Positions 8,471-17,665 are shown, counted from the first letter of the stretch. The stretch: 64,000 bases of DNA from JBGAPH01 sp046349955 (GCA_046349955.1 JAXMBI010000009.1:1-64000), one strand, 5' to 3'. Notes: generated by a model not told the origin, from the sequence alone. Numbers and translations: made by a program.

Positions 8471-9442
8471 TCAGGCTACTGGCCGCGCGACGGGAGACGC
8501 CGGTAAGGACTCGCTTCGGGGAGAGCGTGTCGGCCAACCAGGCAGCTCCACCACAAAGACCGTGCCCGGCGCGTCGCCCCGGTCCCGCACGGTGACTGTG
8601 CCCAGCATGCGCTTGACCAGCGACCGCACAATGTAGAGGCCGAGCCCCGTCCCCTGGCGCGAACGCTCGAGTTCGTTGCCCAGCCGCACGAACCGGCCGA
8701 AAATCTTGCGGCGCAGCTTGGCCGGAATGCCGGGTCCGTTGTCGGCGACCTGCACAACTACGCGCTCGCCGCGCGCGGCGGTGGCCTGCACCTCGACCTT
8801 GGGGGTCCCGGCGGCGTATTTCACCGCGTTGTCGAACAGGTTGCGGAAAATCATTTCCACCTCGACCCGCTGCCCCGGCACGATTAGCTCGGAGCGCTCG
8901 ATCGAAATCGTCGATGCGGGTAGTTGATAGCGGGCGCACACGGTTTGGGCGCAGCTCTCGAGCAGGGGCGCGAGCTCGAGCGGCTCGGGAGCCGCAGCCA
9001 CGTCGGTTTGGTCGAGCCGCGCGGCGTCGAGCAGGTGGTCGATCAGCGCGTCGAGCCGCTGCACGTCCTCGAGCATGAAGCGGTGGAACTCCGCCCGCTG
9101 AGCCTCGGTCGTCGGCCGCCTGTGAAGGGTTTGCAGATACAGCTTGAGCGAGGCGATGGGGCTCTTGAGCTCGTGCGTCACGCTGTCGATGAAGTTCGAC
9201 TGCCGCTGGTTGAGCCGGATCTCCTTCACGGAGAGCGATAGGTAGAGGACCACGCCCACAAGCACGAGCACGAGCAAACCGGCCCCCACGCCGAGCAACG
9301 TCCAGTACAGCGGCGCATTCGTTTTCGCGCCGATCGCAATCCAAACAAAGCTGACGATCCAGCCGGCGAGAATCGCCACCAAGAGGACGATCATGACCAC
9401 GCCCAGCGTGATCGGCCAACCTAGGCTGCGCGGCTTCCACAT
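8471..9442 (-). CDS. Orphan membrane sensor histidine kinase
   Basis: This 323-residue kinase has two transmembrane helices (about 10-37 and 45-70) with only a very short loop between them, so it lacks a large periplasmic sensor. The HisKA box FIDSVTHELKSPIASLK contains His90. The HATPase motifs follow: N-box NLFDNAVKYAAG, G1 DNGPGIP, F-box FGRFVR, G2 GTGLGLYIV. No response regulator is adjacent; the downstream gene is a rhodanese lipoprotein 17 bases away. The signal is unknown; a membrane or redox/sulfur cue is suggested only by the neighbour. Confidence 0.92.
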   Translation of the reverse strand: MWKPRSLGWPITLGVVMIVLLVAILAGWIVSFVWIAIGAKTNAPLYWTLLGVGAGLLVLVLVGVVLYLSLSVKEIRLNQRQSNFIDSVTHELKSPIASLKLYLQTLHRRPTTEAQRAEFHRFMLEDVQRLDALIDHLLDAARLDQTDVAAAPEPLELAPLLESCAQTVCARYQLPASTISIERSELIVPGQRVEVEMIFRNLFDNAVKYAAGTPKVEVQATAARGERVVVQVADNGPGIPAKLRRKIFGRFVRLGNELERSRQGTGLGLYIVRSLVKRMLGTVTVRDRGDAPGTVFVVELPGWPTRSPRSESLPASPVARPVA

Positions 9443-9504
9443 GGTGGGGTGATCAATGACAAGGTCTGAGGGTGCGGCCGCAGCCCGTGCGGCCCAGAAT
9501 CTCT

Positions 9505-10566
9505 CTATTGTAGCCGACTTTCGTTGTCGGTCGGAGCTTCCCGAGCCGCCGCCCTGTTCAGGCGGTCATGCACCGCCTGCCACTCGGGCGCGGTCGGCGG
9601 GCTGCTGACCACGATCCGCTCGACCCCAGCGTCCTCCAGTCGGTGCAGCGCGGCGTAGAGCCCAGCTGCGTAGCCAGCGGCGTCGCGCGGGAGGTCGATC
9701 CGTTCCAAGGACGCACGCCCCGCCGTCCCAGGCTCGCCCAGCGACAACCAGCCCGTTTGGCGACCTTGGTCGAGCAACTCGGCTACGCGCCGCGCAGCGT
9801 CGTTGGCGAGTTCCAGCGGTACGACCGGTGCGTAGTGGATCGCCATCTGCCCCGGCGACCGCGCGGGCGCTGGAATCGCGGGCCGCAAGCCGCATTCAGC
9901 CAAGGGACGGCCAAGCGCCGACTCGAGCGCCGCCAGCCCGATCAGCCCCGGCCGCAGCAACCGCGGCGGTTCGACCGATACGTCGACCACCGTCGACTCG
10001 AGCCCGCCGCCGGCCGGGCCGCCGTCGAGCACGAGCGGCACGCGCCCCGCGAGCTGCTTGAGCACGTGCCCGGCGGTGGTCGGCGACAACCGCGTCGATC
10101 GATTCGCACTCGGCGCCGCGATCGGCGCGCCCACGGCGCGCAACAACGCCAGCGCCACCGGATGCGCCGGGCAGCGCAGCGCCACGGTCGCTCCACCAGC
10201 GGTGACGATCGCCGGCACCTGCGGCGCTCGCTCCACCACCAGCGTCAAAGGCCCCGGCCAGAATGCCTGCGCCAAGGTCGCGGCCGCCGCAGGCCAGATG
10301 GCCGCAAGCACACGCGCCGCGGCGACGTCGGCCACGTGAACGATCACCGGGTTGTCGGCGGGTCGCCCCTTCGCAGCGAAGATCCGCGCCACCGCTTGCT
10401 CGTCGAGCGCGAGGGCGCCGAGGCCGTACACCGTTTCCGTGGGAAAGGCGACCAGTCCCCCGGAGCGCAGCACCTCGGCCGCGCGGACCAGGGCTCGTTC
10501 ATCAGGCGCTCGCGGATCGATCTGCAGCACCTCCGTTGGCGTGGCGGGCTCAGGCAGGCTTTGCAT
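9505..10566 (-). CDS. tsaC: L-threonylcarbamoyladenylate synthase (Sua5/TsaC, long form)
   Basis: This 353-residue enzyme makes threonylcarbamoyl-AMP from Thr, bicarbonate and ATP for the t6A37 modification of tRNA. The YrdC domain occupies about residues 25-210, with FPTETVYGLGALA, the KGRPADNP active-site segment and PSANRS. The remaining residues form the C-terminal Sua5 domain, introduced by SPGQMAIHYAP. Its ATG lies inside the end of the preceding deacetylase gene (17-base overlap), so the two are likely translationally coupled. Nothing suggests degeneration. Confidence 0.93.
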   Translation of the reverse strand: MQSLPEPATPTEVLQIDPRAPDERALVRAAEVLRSGGLVAFPTETVYGLGALALDEQAVARIFAAKGRPADNPVIVHVADVAAARVLAAIWPAAAATLAQAFWPGPLTLVVERAPQVPAIVTAGGATVALRCPAHPVALALLRAVGAPIAAPSANRSTRLSPTTAGHVLKQLAGRVPLVLDGGPAGGGLESTVVDVSVEPPRLLRPGLIGLAALESALGRPLAECGLRPAIPAPARSPGQMAIHYAPVVPLELANDAARRVAELLDQGRQTGWLSLGEPGTAGRASLERIDLPRDAAGYAAGLYAALHRLEDAGVERIVVSSPPTAPEWQAVHDRLNRAAAREAPTDNESRLQ

Positions 10567-11491
10567 CGAGCAGCTCGCGCAAGTGAACTTCCACGCAGCC
10601 GGCCAGCGCGCCCGTGTTGTAGCCTCCCTCGAGCAGGCTCACGACACGCCCGCCGGCATGCTCCTTCGCCACATCCAAGACGATCCGCGTCAACTCGGCG
10701 AAGTCCTCGGTCTCGAGCTCGAGCGAGCCGATGGGGTCGTCGCGATGGGCGTCGAACCCAGCGCTGACGAGCACAAGTTGCGGCTTCATGCGACCGGCCA
10801 GCTCGTTGAGGCCGCGCTCGAACAGGCTGAAGAACTGCGCTCGCGGCGTACCGAACTCCACCGGCACGTTGAGCGTCGTTCCGAGTCCTTTGCCGGCGCC
10901 GGTCTCGCTCGCCGCGCCTGAACCCGGATAGAACGGCCAGCGGTGGATCGAGAAGAAGCCCACCTGCGGGTCCTCCCAAAACGCGTCCTGCGTGCCGTTC
11001 CCATGGTGGACGTCCCAATCGACGATCAGCACGCGGTCGAGTTGGTGCTCGGCGAGCGCCGCCCGCGCCGCGACTGCCACATTGTTGAACAGGCAAAAGC
11101 CCATTGCGCTCTGCTGCAGGGCGTGGTGTCCGGGCGGACGCGCCAAACATAGCGCGCTGGAATCCTCCCCTTTGACGACGCGGGCCACCGCGTCGCAGGC
11201 GGCGCCGGCGGCCAGGCGAGCCACGTCGTAGGAGCGCGGCGACACCACAGTGTCGACCTCGATTCGGCCGCCCCCCCGGTTGGCGAACACCTGCACGCTG
11301 CGGACGTACTCCAGGTCGTGCGAGCGCGCGAGCTGCGAGTCGGTAACCGGTTGCCAGGTCGGACGTTGGCAACGGGTCTCGAGCCCGGTTCGCTCGAGTT
11401 GGCGGCGGATGGCGGCCAATCGCTCAGGGCGCTCGGGATGCTGCCCCGTGTCGTGTTCGAGAAAGGCTTCGTGCTGATAGAGGAGGGTCAT
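10550..11491 (-). CDS. Histone deacetylase superfamily protein (acetoin-utilisation/HDAC-like)
   Basis: This 313-residue Zn-dependent deacetylase belongs to the arginase/deacetylase fold. It contains ARPPGHHA (tandem active-site His), DWDVHHGNGTQD (zinc Asp and His) and SAGFDAHRDDPIG (second zinc Asp), and ends with the EGGYN glycine loop. ATG 11491 gives the usual family start (LLYQHEAFLEHDTGQHPERP); upstream in-frame sequence to 11644 looks non-coding. Bacterial members act on acetyl-lysine, acetylpolyamines or other amides; the substrate here is unknown. Its end overlaps the tsaC start, implying a two-gene operon. Confidence 0.9.
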   Translation of the reverse strand: MTLLYQHEAFLEHDTGQHPERPERLAAIRRQLERTGLETRCQRPTWQPVTDSQLARSHDLEYVRSVQVFANRGGGRIEVDTVVSPRSYDVARLAAGAACDAVARVVKGEDSSALCLARPPGHHALQQSAMGFCLFNNVAVAARAALAEHQLDRVLIVDWDVHHGNGTQDAFWEDPQVGFFSIHRWPFYPGSGAASETGAGKGLGTTLNVPVEFGTPRAQFFSLFERGLNELAGRMKPQLVLVSAGFDAHRDDPIGSLELETEDFAELTRIVLDVAKEHAGGRVVSLLEGGYNTGALAGCVEVHLRELLDAKPA

Positions 11492-11746
11492 GGGGCTACC
11501 ATTTTGGGGCGGAGCATCGATTCTAACGGGCGGCGGCCCCGTCTTCGACCGGCCGAAGTTGCCCGCCATGCCTGCCTGCCCGTTTGACTTCGCGCGGGAG
11601 AGCGAATAACTTCCTCGGGAAGTGGCCGCCCGCGGGAAACCCACCGCTCGCAGATGGTCTGTCCCCCTTGGCGACGATCGCGCCCCCGCGCGTCGCCCTA
11701 CCCGCCTTCAGACCCGTTCCGACCCTTTCCCCGGAGATTCGTGGTG

Positions 11747-12337
11747 ATGGACAAGTTGCTTGCGTTTGCCTCGCTGCTCGTGTTGGCCTGCGCCCTGCCG
11801 GCGGCCGCGGCCGATTCGAAGGACGCCAAGTCCCCCTTGGACTTCAAGGTGAAGAGCATCGACGGCAAGGACGTCGACCTGGCCGACTACAAAGGCAAGG
11901 TCGTGCTGATCGTCAACACCGCCAGCAAGTGCGGCCTGACGCCCCAATACGCCGCCCTGGAAAAGCTGCACGAAGAGTACGGCGACAAGGGCCTGGCCAT
12001 CCTCGGCTTCCCCGCCAATGAGTTCGGCAAGCAAGAGCCAGGCTCGAACAAGGAGATCGCCGAGTTCTGTTCTGCGAAGTACGACGTCAAGTTTCCCATG
12101 TTCGAGAAGATCGTCGTCAAGGGGGAGGGCATCAACCCGCTCTACGACTTCCTGACCTCGGAGAAAACCAACCCCAAGTACTCCGGCGAGATCAGTTGGA
12201 ACTTCGAAAAGTTCCTGATCGGCCGCGATGGGCAAGTGGTCGCCCGCTTCGCTCCCCGCACCAAGCCTGAGGCCGAAGAGGTGGTGGAAGTGATCACCGC
12301 TGAGTTGGCCAAGGAAGCGCCGGAAGAGAAGAAGTAG
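11747..12337 (+). CDS. Secreted Cys-type glutathione peroxidase
   Basis: This 196-residue thiol peroxidase of the GPx family has a signal peptide at residues 1-22 (MDKLLAFASLLVLACALPAAAA), so it probably acts in the periplasm. The catalytic tetrad is visible: Cys62 (NTASKCGLTPQY), Gln96 (GFPANEFGKQEPG), Trp151 and Asn152 (WNFEKFL). Cys replaces selenocysteine, as in most bacterial enzymes, which usually use thioredoxin. ATG 11747 was chosen over GTG 11741 and 11744; CGGAGA lies about eleven bases upstream. A hairpin terminator follows, and a bacillithiol-type deacetylase gene converges on it. Confidence 0.93.
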   Translation: MDKLLAFASLLVLACALPAAAADSKDAKSPLDFKVKSIDGKDVDLADYKGKVVLIVNTASKCGLTPQYAALEKLHEEYGDKGLAILGFPANEFGKQEPGSNKEIAEFCSAKYDVKFPMFEKIVVKGEGINPLYDFLTSEKTNPKYSGEISWNFEKFLIGRDGQVVARFAPRTKPEAEEVVEVITAELAKEAPEEKK

Positions 12338-12368
12338 AGCGGACCGCAGCTCAAATCGCTTGTTCACG

Positions 12369-12410
12369 AAGGCCGCACAGACGCTTGCATCTGTGCGGCC
12401 TTCCGCTTTT
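12369..12410 (+). terminator. Rho-independent terminator after the glutathione peroxidase
   Basis: A 13-bp perfect stem (AAGGCCGCACAGA pairing with TCTGTGCGGCCTT) has an 8-base loop and is followed on the plus strand by CCGCTTTT. It begins 31 bases after the peroxidase stop. It has no T tract on the minus strand, so it is unlikely to serve the converging gene. Confidence 0.85.
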
Positions 12411-12437
12411 CAGTCGCGCGCCCTCTCCGGACGTGCG

Positions 12438-13127
12438 CTAACGCAACCCGCCCATCGTCGTCAGTCCCAGCGGTTCGCGGCTCGCATAGGGTTCGCCGTA
12501 GCGGGCGTTGATGAGGCCGCCCCAGTAGCCGGCCTGCTCTTCCAAGCGATCGATGAAGTTCGGCCGTTCGGCCGGCCGACCCGCGATGAACTGACTTTGG
12601 TAACACTCGATCGACGCCCGCTTGCGCGCCCACTCAGCGCTAATGTCCAAGACGAAGGCCGGCGGCACGGAAAGCCGCAGGTGGACGCAGAAGTAGTGGA
12701 ACACGCGTTCGGGGTGATAGGGCTCGTGCGGCAGATCGCTCTTGGTGAGCTTCGACCAGAATCGCGCGGCCTCGATCAGCTCGGTGGCCGCCACGTGGTC
12801 GGGATGTGCGTCGACCCAGTAGGGGGCAAACAGCCACCGCGGCCGCAGCTCGCGGAAGACGCCGGCCAGCTTATGCCGAGCGGCCAGCGTCGCCTCGAGG
12901 CTGCGGTTGGGCAGTCCCAAATTGCCCCGCCAGTCGAGGCCCAGGATTTCCGTGGCGGCGGCCGTCTCCTTCGCCCGCAGTTCGAGCGAACCATGAGGGG
13001 TGGGCTCGCCGCTCGTGAGGTCGAGCACGCCGACGCGGCGCCCTTCGGACTTGAACTTGAGGATGGCGCCCGCCGCGCCGAGCTCGGCATCGTCGGGATG
13101 GGGAGCAACGACCAAGACATCCAGCAC
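12438..13127 (-). CDS. bshB1: Bacillithiol biosynthesis deacetylase BshB1-like (LmbE family)
   Basis: This 229-residue LmbE/PIG-L family enzyme is Zn-dependent. BshB1 removes the acetyl group from GlcNAc-malate during bacillithiol synthesis. The zinc motif PHPDD (residues 9-13) and the second motif AHPDH (residues 107-111) are present. The N-terminus MLDVLVVAPHPDDAELG and the segment DLTSGEPTPHGS followed by ELRAKE resemble BshB1 more than MshB. The start is GTG 13127. bshA and bshC are not in the window, so the pathway is inferred; another amidohydrolase role on GlcNAc conjugates is possible. Confidence 0.82.
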   Translation of the reverse strand: MLDVLVVAPHPDDAELGAAGAILKFKSEGRRVGVLDLTSGEPTPHGSLELRAKETAAATEILGLDWRGNLGLPNRSLEATLAARHKLAGVFRELRPRWLFAPYWVDAHPDHVAATELIEAARFWSKLTKSDLPHEPYHPERVFHYFCVHLRLSVPPAFVLDISAEWARKRASIECYQSQFIAGRPAERPNFIDRLEEQAGYWGGLINARYGEPYASREPLGLTTMGGLR

Positions 13128-13255
13128 AGGACTAACTCGTTTCGTGGAGGAGAATGCTAGCTGCGTCCGGCGGAGCGCGGCCGACTGATCTAGACCCGAA
13201 TGCCCGATTCTGGCAGACTTCCGGCCCGCAGAAAACCGCTCCGCGCGTTGCTTTC

Positions 13256-13471
13256 ATGGCCGCTCCCAAAGCACTCTTGCCTTCGCTCCGCCTGGCGGCC
13301 GCCGCCTGCGTAATGGTCGCCGCCTCGGCCTGCACTTCTTGGACCTACAAGCCAAGCAAGGAAATGACCGAATTCAAGGCGGCCGTGAAGTCCTTGGGAG
13401 GCCACGGAGACATGGCCGGCGTCGATCCTCGGGCCCAGCAGATCGAGCGCGATCTGGGCGTCGGGCGATAG
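13256..13471 (+). CDS. Small conserved lipoprotein of unknown function
   Basis: This 71-residue protein has a lipobox at the end of its signal (VMVAASAC followed by TS), so the mature lipoprotein is about 45 residues. The mature part (TSWTYKPSKEMTEFKAAVKS, then a GGHG-MAG segment) contains no catalytic motif. ATG 13256 puts the signal peptide at the N-terminus; the open frame continues upstream to 13154 without support. It sits between two minus-strand genes. Confidence 0.65.
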   Translation: MAAPKALLPSLRLAAAACVMVAASACTSWTYKPSKEMTEFKAAVKSLGGHGDMAGVDPRAQQIERDLGVGR

Positions 13472-13497
13472 CAGCTTCCGCCCCGGCGGCGCAAACC

Positions 13498-14364
13498 CTA
13501 CTGGATTCGCGCACGCAGCCAATTTGCGATCCGGTCCTCGAGCGCCGCATACGTGCCGGTATACAGGTGATTGGCGCCGGGGATCACGGCGGTGTCGAGC
13601 GCATGGTCGGCGGCCATGGCGTTGATTTCCTCCGGCAAACCCTGAAAAGCCGCCGCGTCCAAGAGCTCGAGAGCGCCGAACGTCACAAGCGCAGGGCAGC
13701 CGATCCGCGGCAAATAGCGGAGGATGTTGTAGCGCTCGGCCGGACCATACTTGTCGACGTAGCCGGCCGCCGAGATGACGAGCGGAATCGGAAAAGTCGC
13801 CTCGAGCAGCGTGTGGGGCTTGCCGTCGGCAATGGCCGCCTCGGCCTCCGACAGAGTCTGCAGGAAGTTCGCCGCCAGCTTGCAGTCGCGGAACCTCGAG
13901 TAGGAGAGCCGCGGCGGCGAAATCGCCACGAGGCAGGCCACGTCGGGACGAGGCTCGTTGGCCAGCGCATAGATCGCCTTGAGCCCGCCCAGGCTGTGCC
14001 CCATAAGTCCCACGCGCTGGTAGCCGCGCCCGCGCAGGAATTCGACCCAGGCCAATACGTCGTGCCGGCTCTCGTCGACGATTTCGTGCGCCGCGCCAAA
14101 CCGTCGGCGGCCGCGGTTGGTGGCGGCGCTCGATAGCCCGTCATGGCCTCGGGTATTTACCCGCAATGCCGCGACGCCGATCGTGGGGAGCCAGGGGCCG
14201 AGGCCGTCGAAGGGGGGCGTGGAGTAGAAGTTCCCGCCCGCGCCGTGCAGGCAGACGAAGGCGTCGACCCCGAGCTCGGTCTCTGGAGGTCGCGGAGCTT
14301 CGTGCAGCACTCCGTCGAGGCGAACGCCATCGTTCGTGGTGGCTTGGACGAGATCGACGAGCAT
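13498..14364 (-). CDS. Alpha/beta hydrolase
   Basis: This 288-residue hydrolase has an oxyanion-type segment CLHGAGGNFYS, the nucleophile elbow GHSLGG and a candidate catalytic His in GANHLYTGT near the C-terminus. The acid is probably in the FGALELLD region. It has no signal peptide, so it is likely cytoplasmic. ATG 14364 is used because upstream in-frame sequence to 14571 is low in protein signature. Substrate is unknown: it may be an esterase, or a peptidase of the same fold. Confidence 0.83.
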   Translation of the reverse strand: MLVDLVQATTNDGVRLDGVLHEAPRPPETELGVDAFVCLHGAGGNFYSTPPFDGLGPWLPTIGVAALRVNTRGHDGLSSAATNRGRRRFGAAHEIVDESRHDVLAWVEFLRGRGYQRVGLMGHSLGGLKAIYALANEPRPDVACLVAISPPRLSYSRFRDCKLAANFLQTLSEAEAAIADGKPHTLLEATFPIPLVISAAGYVDKYGPAERYNILRYLPRIGCPALVTFGALELLDAAAFQGLPEEINAMAADHALDTAVIPGANHLYTGTYAALEDRIANWLRARIQ

Positions 14365-14631
14365 AGGCGGGGCACACCACGAGTTCGGAAAACGAGACAA
14401 CACATCCTGCCCGCTGGGTCCGTTGCTAGCAACCGTGCGCGGGTTCCTACGGGCCCAAACGTGGGGATTTGCCGAGGATTTTTGCCTATTTGTCTCTAGG
14501 TCGATTTGCCGGACATCGAGTATGCTGTGCAGGCTTGGCCGGAAAGGAACCCAGAGACCTTTCCTCCGCAAGGCCGAGTGGCGCCCCAGGGACTTGGGGG
14601 CCGATGCGAACGCCGCTGGAGGGACCGGAGC

Positions 14632-15796
14632 ATGGAAGCTCGACGCTTAGGGGCCATTGTCTTCGCCGTGCTGGCTGCCGGAGGGGTGGGAGCGAGTCAG
14701 TCAACGGCCGCCGATTTCCGCACGCCCAACTTCGTGATCAACGCTCCCACGCCGGAGCTGGCTCAAGAGATGGGGCGCGAAGCCGAGCGGCTGCGCAAGG
14801 CGCTCGCCCTGGAGTGGCTGGGGCGCGAAATGCCCAATTGGTTCCAGCCCTGCCCCGTGCAGATTCAAGTGGGGGATCATTTGGGCGCGGGGGGCGAGAC
14901 GAGCTTCGTGTTCGACCGCGGCGAGGTGTTCGGCTGGAAGATGTCGATCCAGGGGAGCCGCGAGCGGCTGCTCGATTCGGTGCTGCCCCACGAGATCACC
15001 CACACGGTGTTCGCCAGCCACTTTCGCCAGGCCCTGCCGCGCTGGGCCGACGAGGGGGCCTGCACCACGGTGGAACACCCGAGCGAACAGCGCCGCCACC
15101 AGCAAATGCTCGTGCAGTTTCTGCAGACCAACCGCGGGCTGGCCTTCAACCGCATGTTCGCGATGATGGACTATCCGCGCGACATCATGCCCCTCTACGC
15201 CCAAGGGCACTCAGTGTCGCGCTATCTCATCGAGCAAGGGGGCAAACGGAAGTACGTGAACTTCGTCAGCGAAGGCTTGAAGACGCGCGACTGGCCGGGG
15301 GCCGTGCGAAACCACGGCGGTGCGCGACCTGAGCGTGTTGCAAACGACCTGGCTCGAGTGGGTGAAGGAAGGGAGCCCGCCGCTGAAGCGCGAGGCGGGG
15401 CCCGAAACGCAACTGGCGTCGGCGGCTGGCCAGCGTCGGCCGCGCCCGTCGGCGCAGATCTATCGCGGCCAATCGGCCGATACGCCCACCCCGGTGCAGC
15501 CGGCGGCGCTCGAGCAAGCGCCAGGCGCAACCGGCGAACGCGTCTCCTGGCCGCCGCAAGGCTCGGCCCCGCTCCGCCGCGCGGCCAGCCCGGTGGACGA
15601 CAAACACGCGGATGCCCGCGCGAAGGCCGACGAACCCAAGGTTCCGCTGGGCGCCCCGCGTGAAGTGCTGCTCGAATGGGGGGCGGGCGCTCCCCCGGCG
15701 CTCCCCATGCCGCACGACGAGTTGGCCGAAGAACGCTCGGCGATGCGCCGCGCTCCGCTGCTCGAAGCCGGAAGCTCGGGCTCCTCCTTGCGTTAG
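14632..15796 (+). pseudogene. HExxH metallopeptidase-like secreted protein, apparently frameshifted near 15310-15325
   Basis: Frame 1 starts at ATG 14632 behind GGACCGGAG and encodes a signal peptide and a gluzincin-like domain: LPHEITHTVFASHF (HExxH) and then RWADEGACTT with the third-ligand Glu. After TRDWPGAVRNH the frame turns into low-complexity Arg/Gly text. The frame one base over immediately supplies the expected continuation RDLSVLQTTWLEWVKEG and runs to a stop at 15796 with a Pro/Ala-rich tail. One extra or two missing bases at about 15310-15325 would restore a protein of about 388 residues. Either the gene is broken or the assembly has an indel. Confidence 0.75.
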
Positions 15797-15808
15797 CGGG
15801 TCAGCCGC

Positions 15809-16867
15809 CTACGCCACGTCGGTGAAGAAGAACCGCGTGAAATGGAAGAAGACCGGCGCTGCGAAGCAAATCGAGTCGATCCGATCGAGCACGCCGCCGT
15901 GCCCTTCCACCAGGGTGCCGTAGTCTTCGACGCCGCGGTCGCGCTTGATGGCCGACATCGTCAGCCCACCGGCAAAGCCCATCACGTTGATCACGATCGC
16001 CATGCCGGCCGCTTCCAGCGGATTGAAAGGCGTGGCCCACCACAGCGCGGCGCCAAGCAGCGCCGTGCCGGCCGCGCCTCCCAGGAAGCCCTCCCAGGTG
16101 CGGCTGGGCGTGATCGCGGGGGCGATCGGCTGCTTGCCCAACCATTTGCCGATCAAGAACTGCAGGGCCTCGCCCACCTGCACCACCACGATCAAGAACA
16201 AGAGCAACCGCGTGTTCATATTGCGGCGGTTGAGCCGCAGATCGTCGCTGTCGATTGGCTCCGCCGGAGCGGCGCTCACCTTCGGTTCCTCGGGCGCCGC
16301 GGCGGAAGATGTGACCGGCCGCGGCCCCAGCAAATCGGGCCGCAACTCCAAGCTCAGCAGCGCCGGCGCATAGCTCAAACAATACACGCAAATCATGAGG
16401 CCGGCCTGAATGTTGGCCGTGCGCGCGAGGAATCGCTTGCAGTCCCCCGCCAGCGCCACGCGCGCATAGATGAACAAAAAGGCGTAGACCGGAATCAGCA
16501 CGCTGTAGAGGCCGTACTTCTCCCAGCCCACGAGCACATACTGCAAGGGCGTGAAGAGAAAGAAGACCCAGAACAGCGCGCGGTGGTCGCCGGTGCGCGT
16601 GGGCGTGACCGTGATGTACTCGCGGAGAGCCCAGAACGAGATGCCGAAGAACAGCAGCACCGTTACGATACGGCCAGCCAGAAAGGCAGCCACGAGCACG
16701 CCGGCCATCAGCCACCAGGCGCGAATCCGCTGGTTGAAGTTGCGAACCGCCGGCAGATCGAGCCCGCTGGCCGGTTGCCTGCGCAGCATCTGCCCGACGA
16801 CCGTGGCGACGGTGAGCACGGTCAGCACGCCGATGACGAGCGTGTATGTCCGCCAATCCCAACTCAT
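15809..16867 (-). CDS. cdsA: Phosphatidate cytidylyltransferase CdsA
   Basis: This 352-residue integral membrane enzyme makes CDP-diacylglycerol from phosphatidate and CTP. It has about eight hydrophobic segments. The C-terminal CdsA signature is SAIKRDRGVEDYGTLVEGHG followed by GVLDRID; the usual K-D pair reads E-D. A hydrophilic Pro/Ala/Ser insert lies between transmembrane segments near residues 180-215. It lies 43 bases downstream of a PlsC-family acyltransferase, consistent with a short phospholipid operon. Confidence 0.93.
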   Translation of the reverse strand: MSWDWRTYTLVIGVLTVLTVATVVGQMLRRQPASGLDLPAVRNFNQRIRAWWLMAGVLVAAFLAGRIVTVLLFFGISFWALREYITVTPTRTGDHRALFWVFFLFTPLQYVLVGWEKYGLYSVLIPVYAFLFIYARVALAGDCKRFLARTANIQAGLMICVYCLSYAPALLSLELRPDLLGPRPVTSSAAAPEEPKVSAAPAEPIDSDDLRLNRRNMNTRLLLFLIVVVQVGEALQFLIGKWLGKQPIAPAITPSRTWEGFLGGAAGTALLGAALWWATPFNPLEAAGMAIVINVMGFAGGLTMSAIKRDRGVEDYGTLVEGHGGVLDRIDSICFAAPVFFHFTRFFFTDVA

Positions 16868-16910
16868 GCGGCGCCTCGCCCAAGCCTACCCATAAATCGC
16901 AGGGATAAGC

Positions 16911-17591
16911 TCATAGTTCGCTCAGCCGCTGCACCGAGGCGCGGGCACGCGTGAGGAATGCGTCTTTGCTCTCGCCCGCCTCGAGCCAGATCGGCGCGCC
17001 GAAGGTGATGCAACTCAGCAGCGGCACCGGCAAGAACTCGCCGCGCGGCAACACCCGGTTCAGGTTGTCGATATGCACCGGCACCAGTTCCAGGTCGGGC
17101 CGCTTCTTGCACAGGTAGTAGAGCCCGCTCTTGAATTCGCCGATCTCCTCGCCGGTGTTGCGGTGGCCTTCGGGAAACACGATCAGCGAGTAGCGATCGG
17201 CGATTTCCCGGATCATCACGTCCACGGGGCTCTGGTGTACTTTGATCTCGGTGCGGTCGATGAGCAGGGCGTTGAACGTGCGGGCCATGTAGCGGCGGGC
17301 ACGCCCTTTTTCCCAGTAGTCTTTGGCCGCGACGGGGCGGGTCACCTGCCGCACCGCCAGCGGCAGCGCCGACCAGACCACGATCGCGTCGAGGTGGCTC
17401 GTATGGTTGGCGAAGTAAACCCGCTGGCAAGTATCGGGCTGGCAGTCGATCCAGCGCACGCTGGCCCCGCTGAGCACCCGCGCCACCAGCGACAACACCG
17501 TCTGGGTCACGGGGACATGAGGGCCCCGCTCGATCCATTCGCGACGGCGCTGGGCCAACCAATCGCGGCCAAAATCGTGGCTGATGTTCAT
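16911..17591 (-). CDS. Lysophospholipid acyltransferase (PlsC family)
   Basis: This 226-residue 1-acylglycerol-3-phosphate acyltransferase-like enzyme has the catalytic block NHTSHLDAI (H-x4-D) and the phosphate-binding block FPEGHRNTGEEIGEFKSG. ATG 17591 gives a normal family length; the open frame continues to 17807 without features. It is upstream of cdsA on the same strand and probably supplies phosphatidate. The HTSHLD variant is common in glycerolipid and ornithine-lipid acyltransferases, so the exact acceptor is open. Confidence 0.87.
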   Translation of the reverse strand: MNISHDFGRDWLAQRRREWIERGPHVPVTQTVLSLVARVLSGASVRWIDCQPDTCQRVYFANHTSHLDAIVVWSALPLAVRQVTRPVAAKDYWEKGRARRYMARTFNALLIDRTEIKVHQSPVDVMIREIADRYSLIVFPEGHRNTGEEIGEFKSGLYYLCKKRPDLELVPVHIDNLNRVLPRGEFLPVPLLSCITFGAPIWLEAGESKDAFLTRARASVQRLSEL

Positions 17592-17665
17592 CGCACCTGG
17601 ATCGTATCGCACCGTGGGAAGCGGGACTAGGGCAGGCCGGCCGGCGGCCCCGCGTTTCGTAACCC

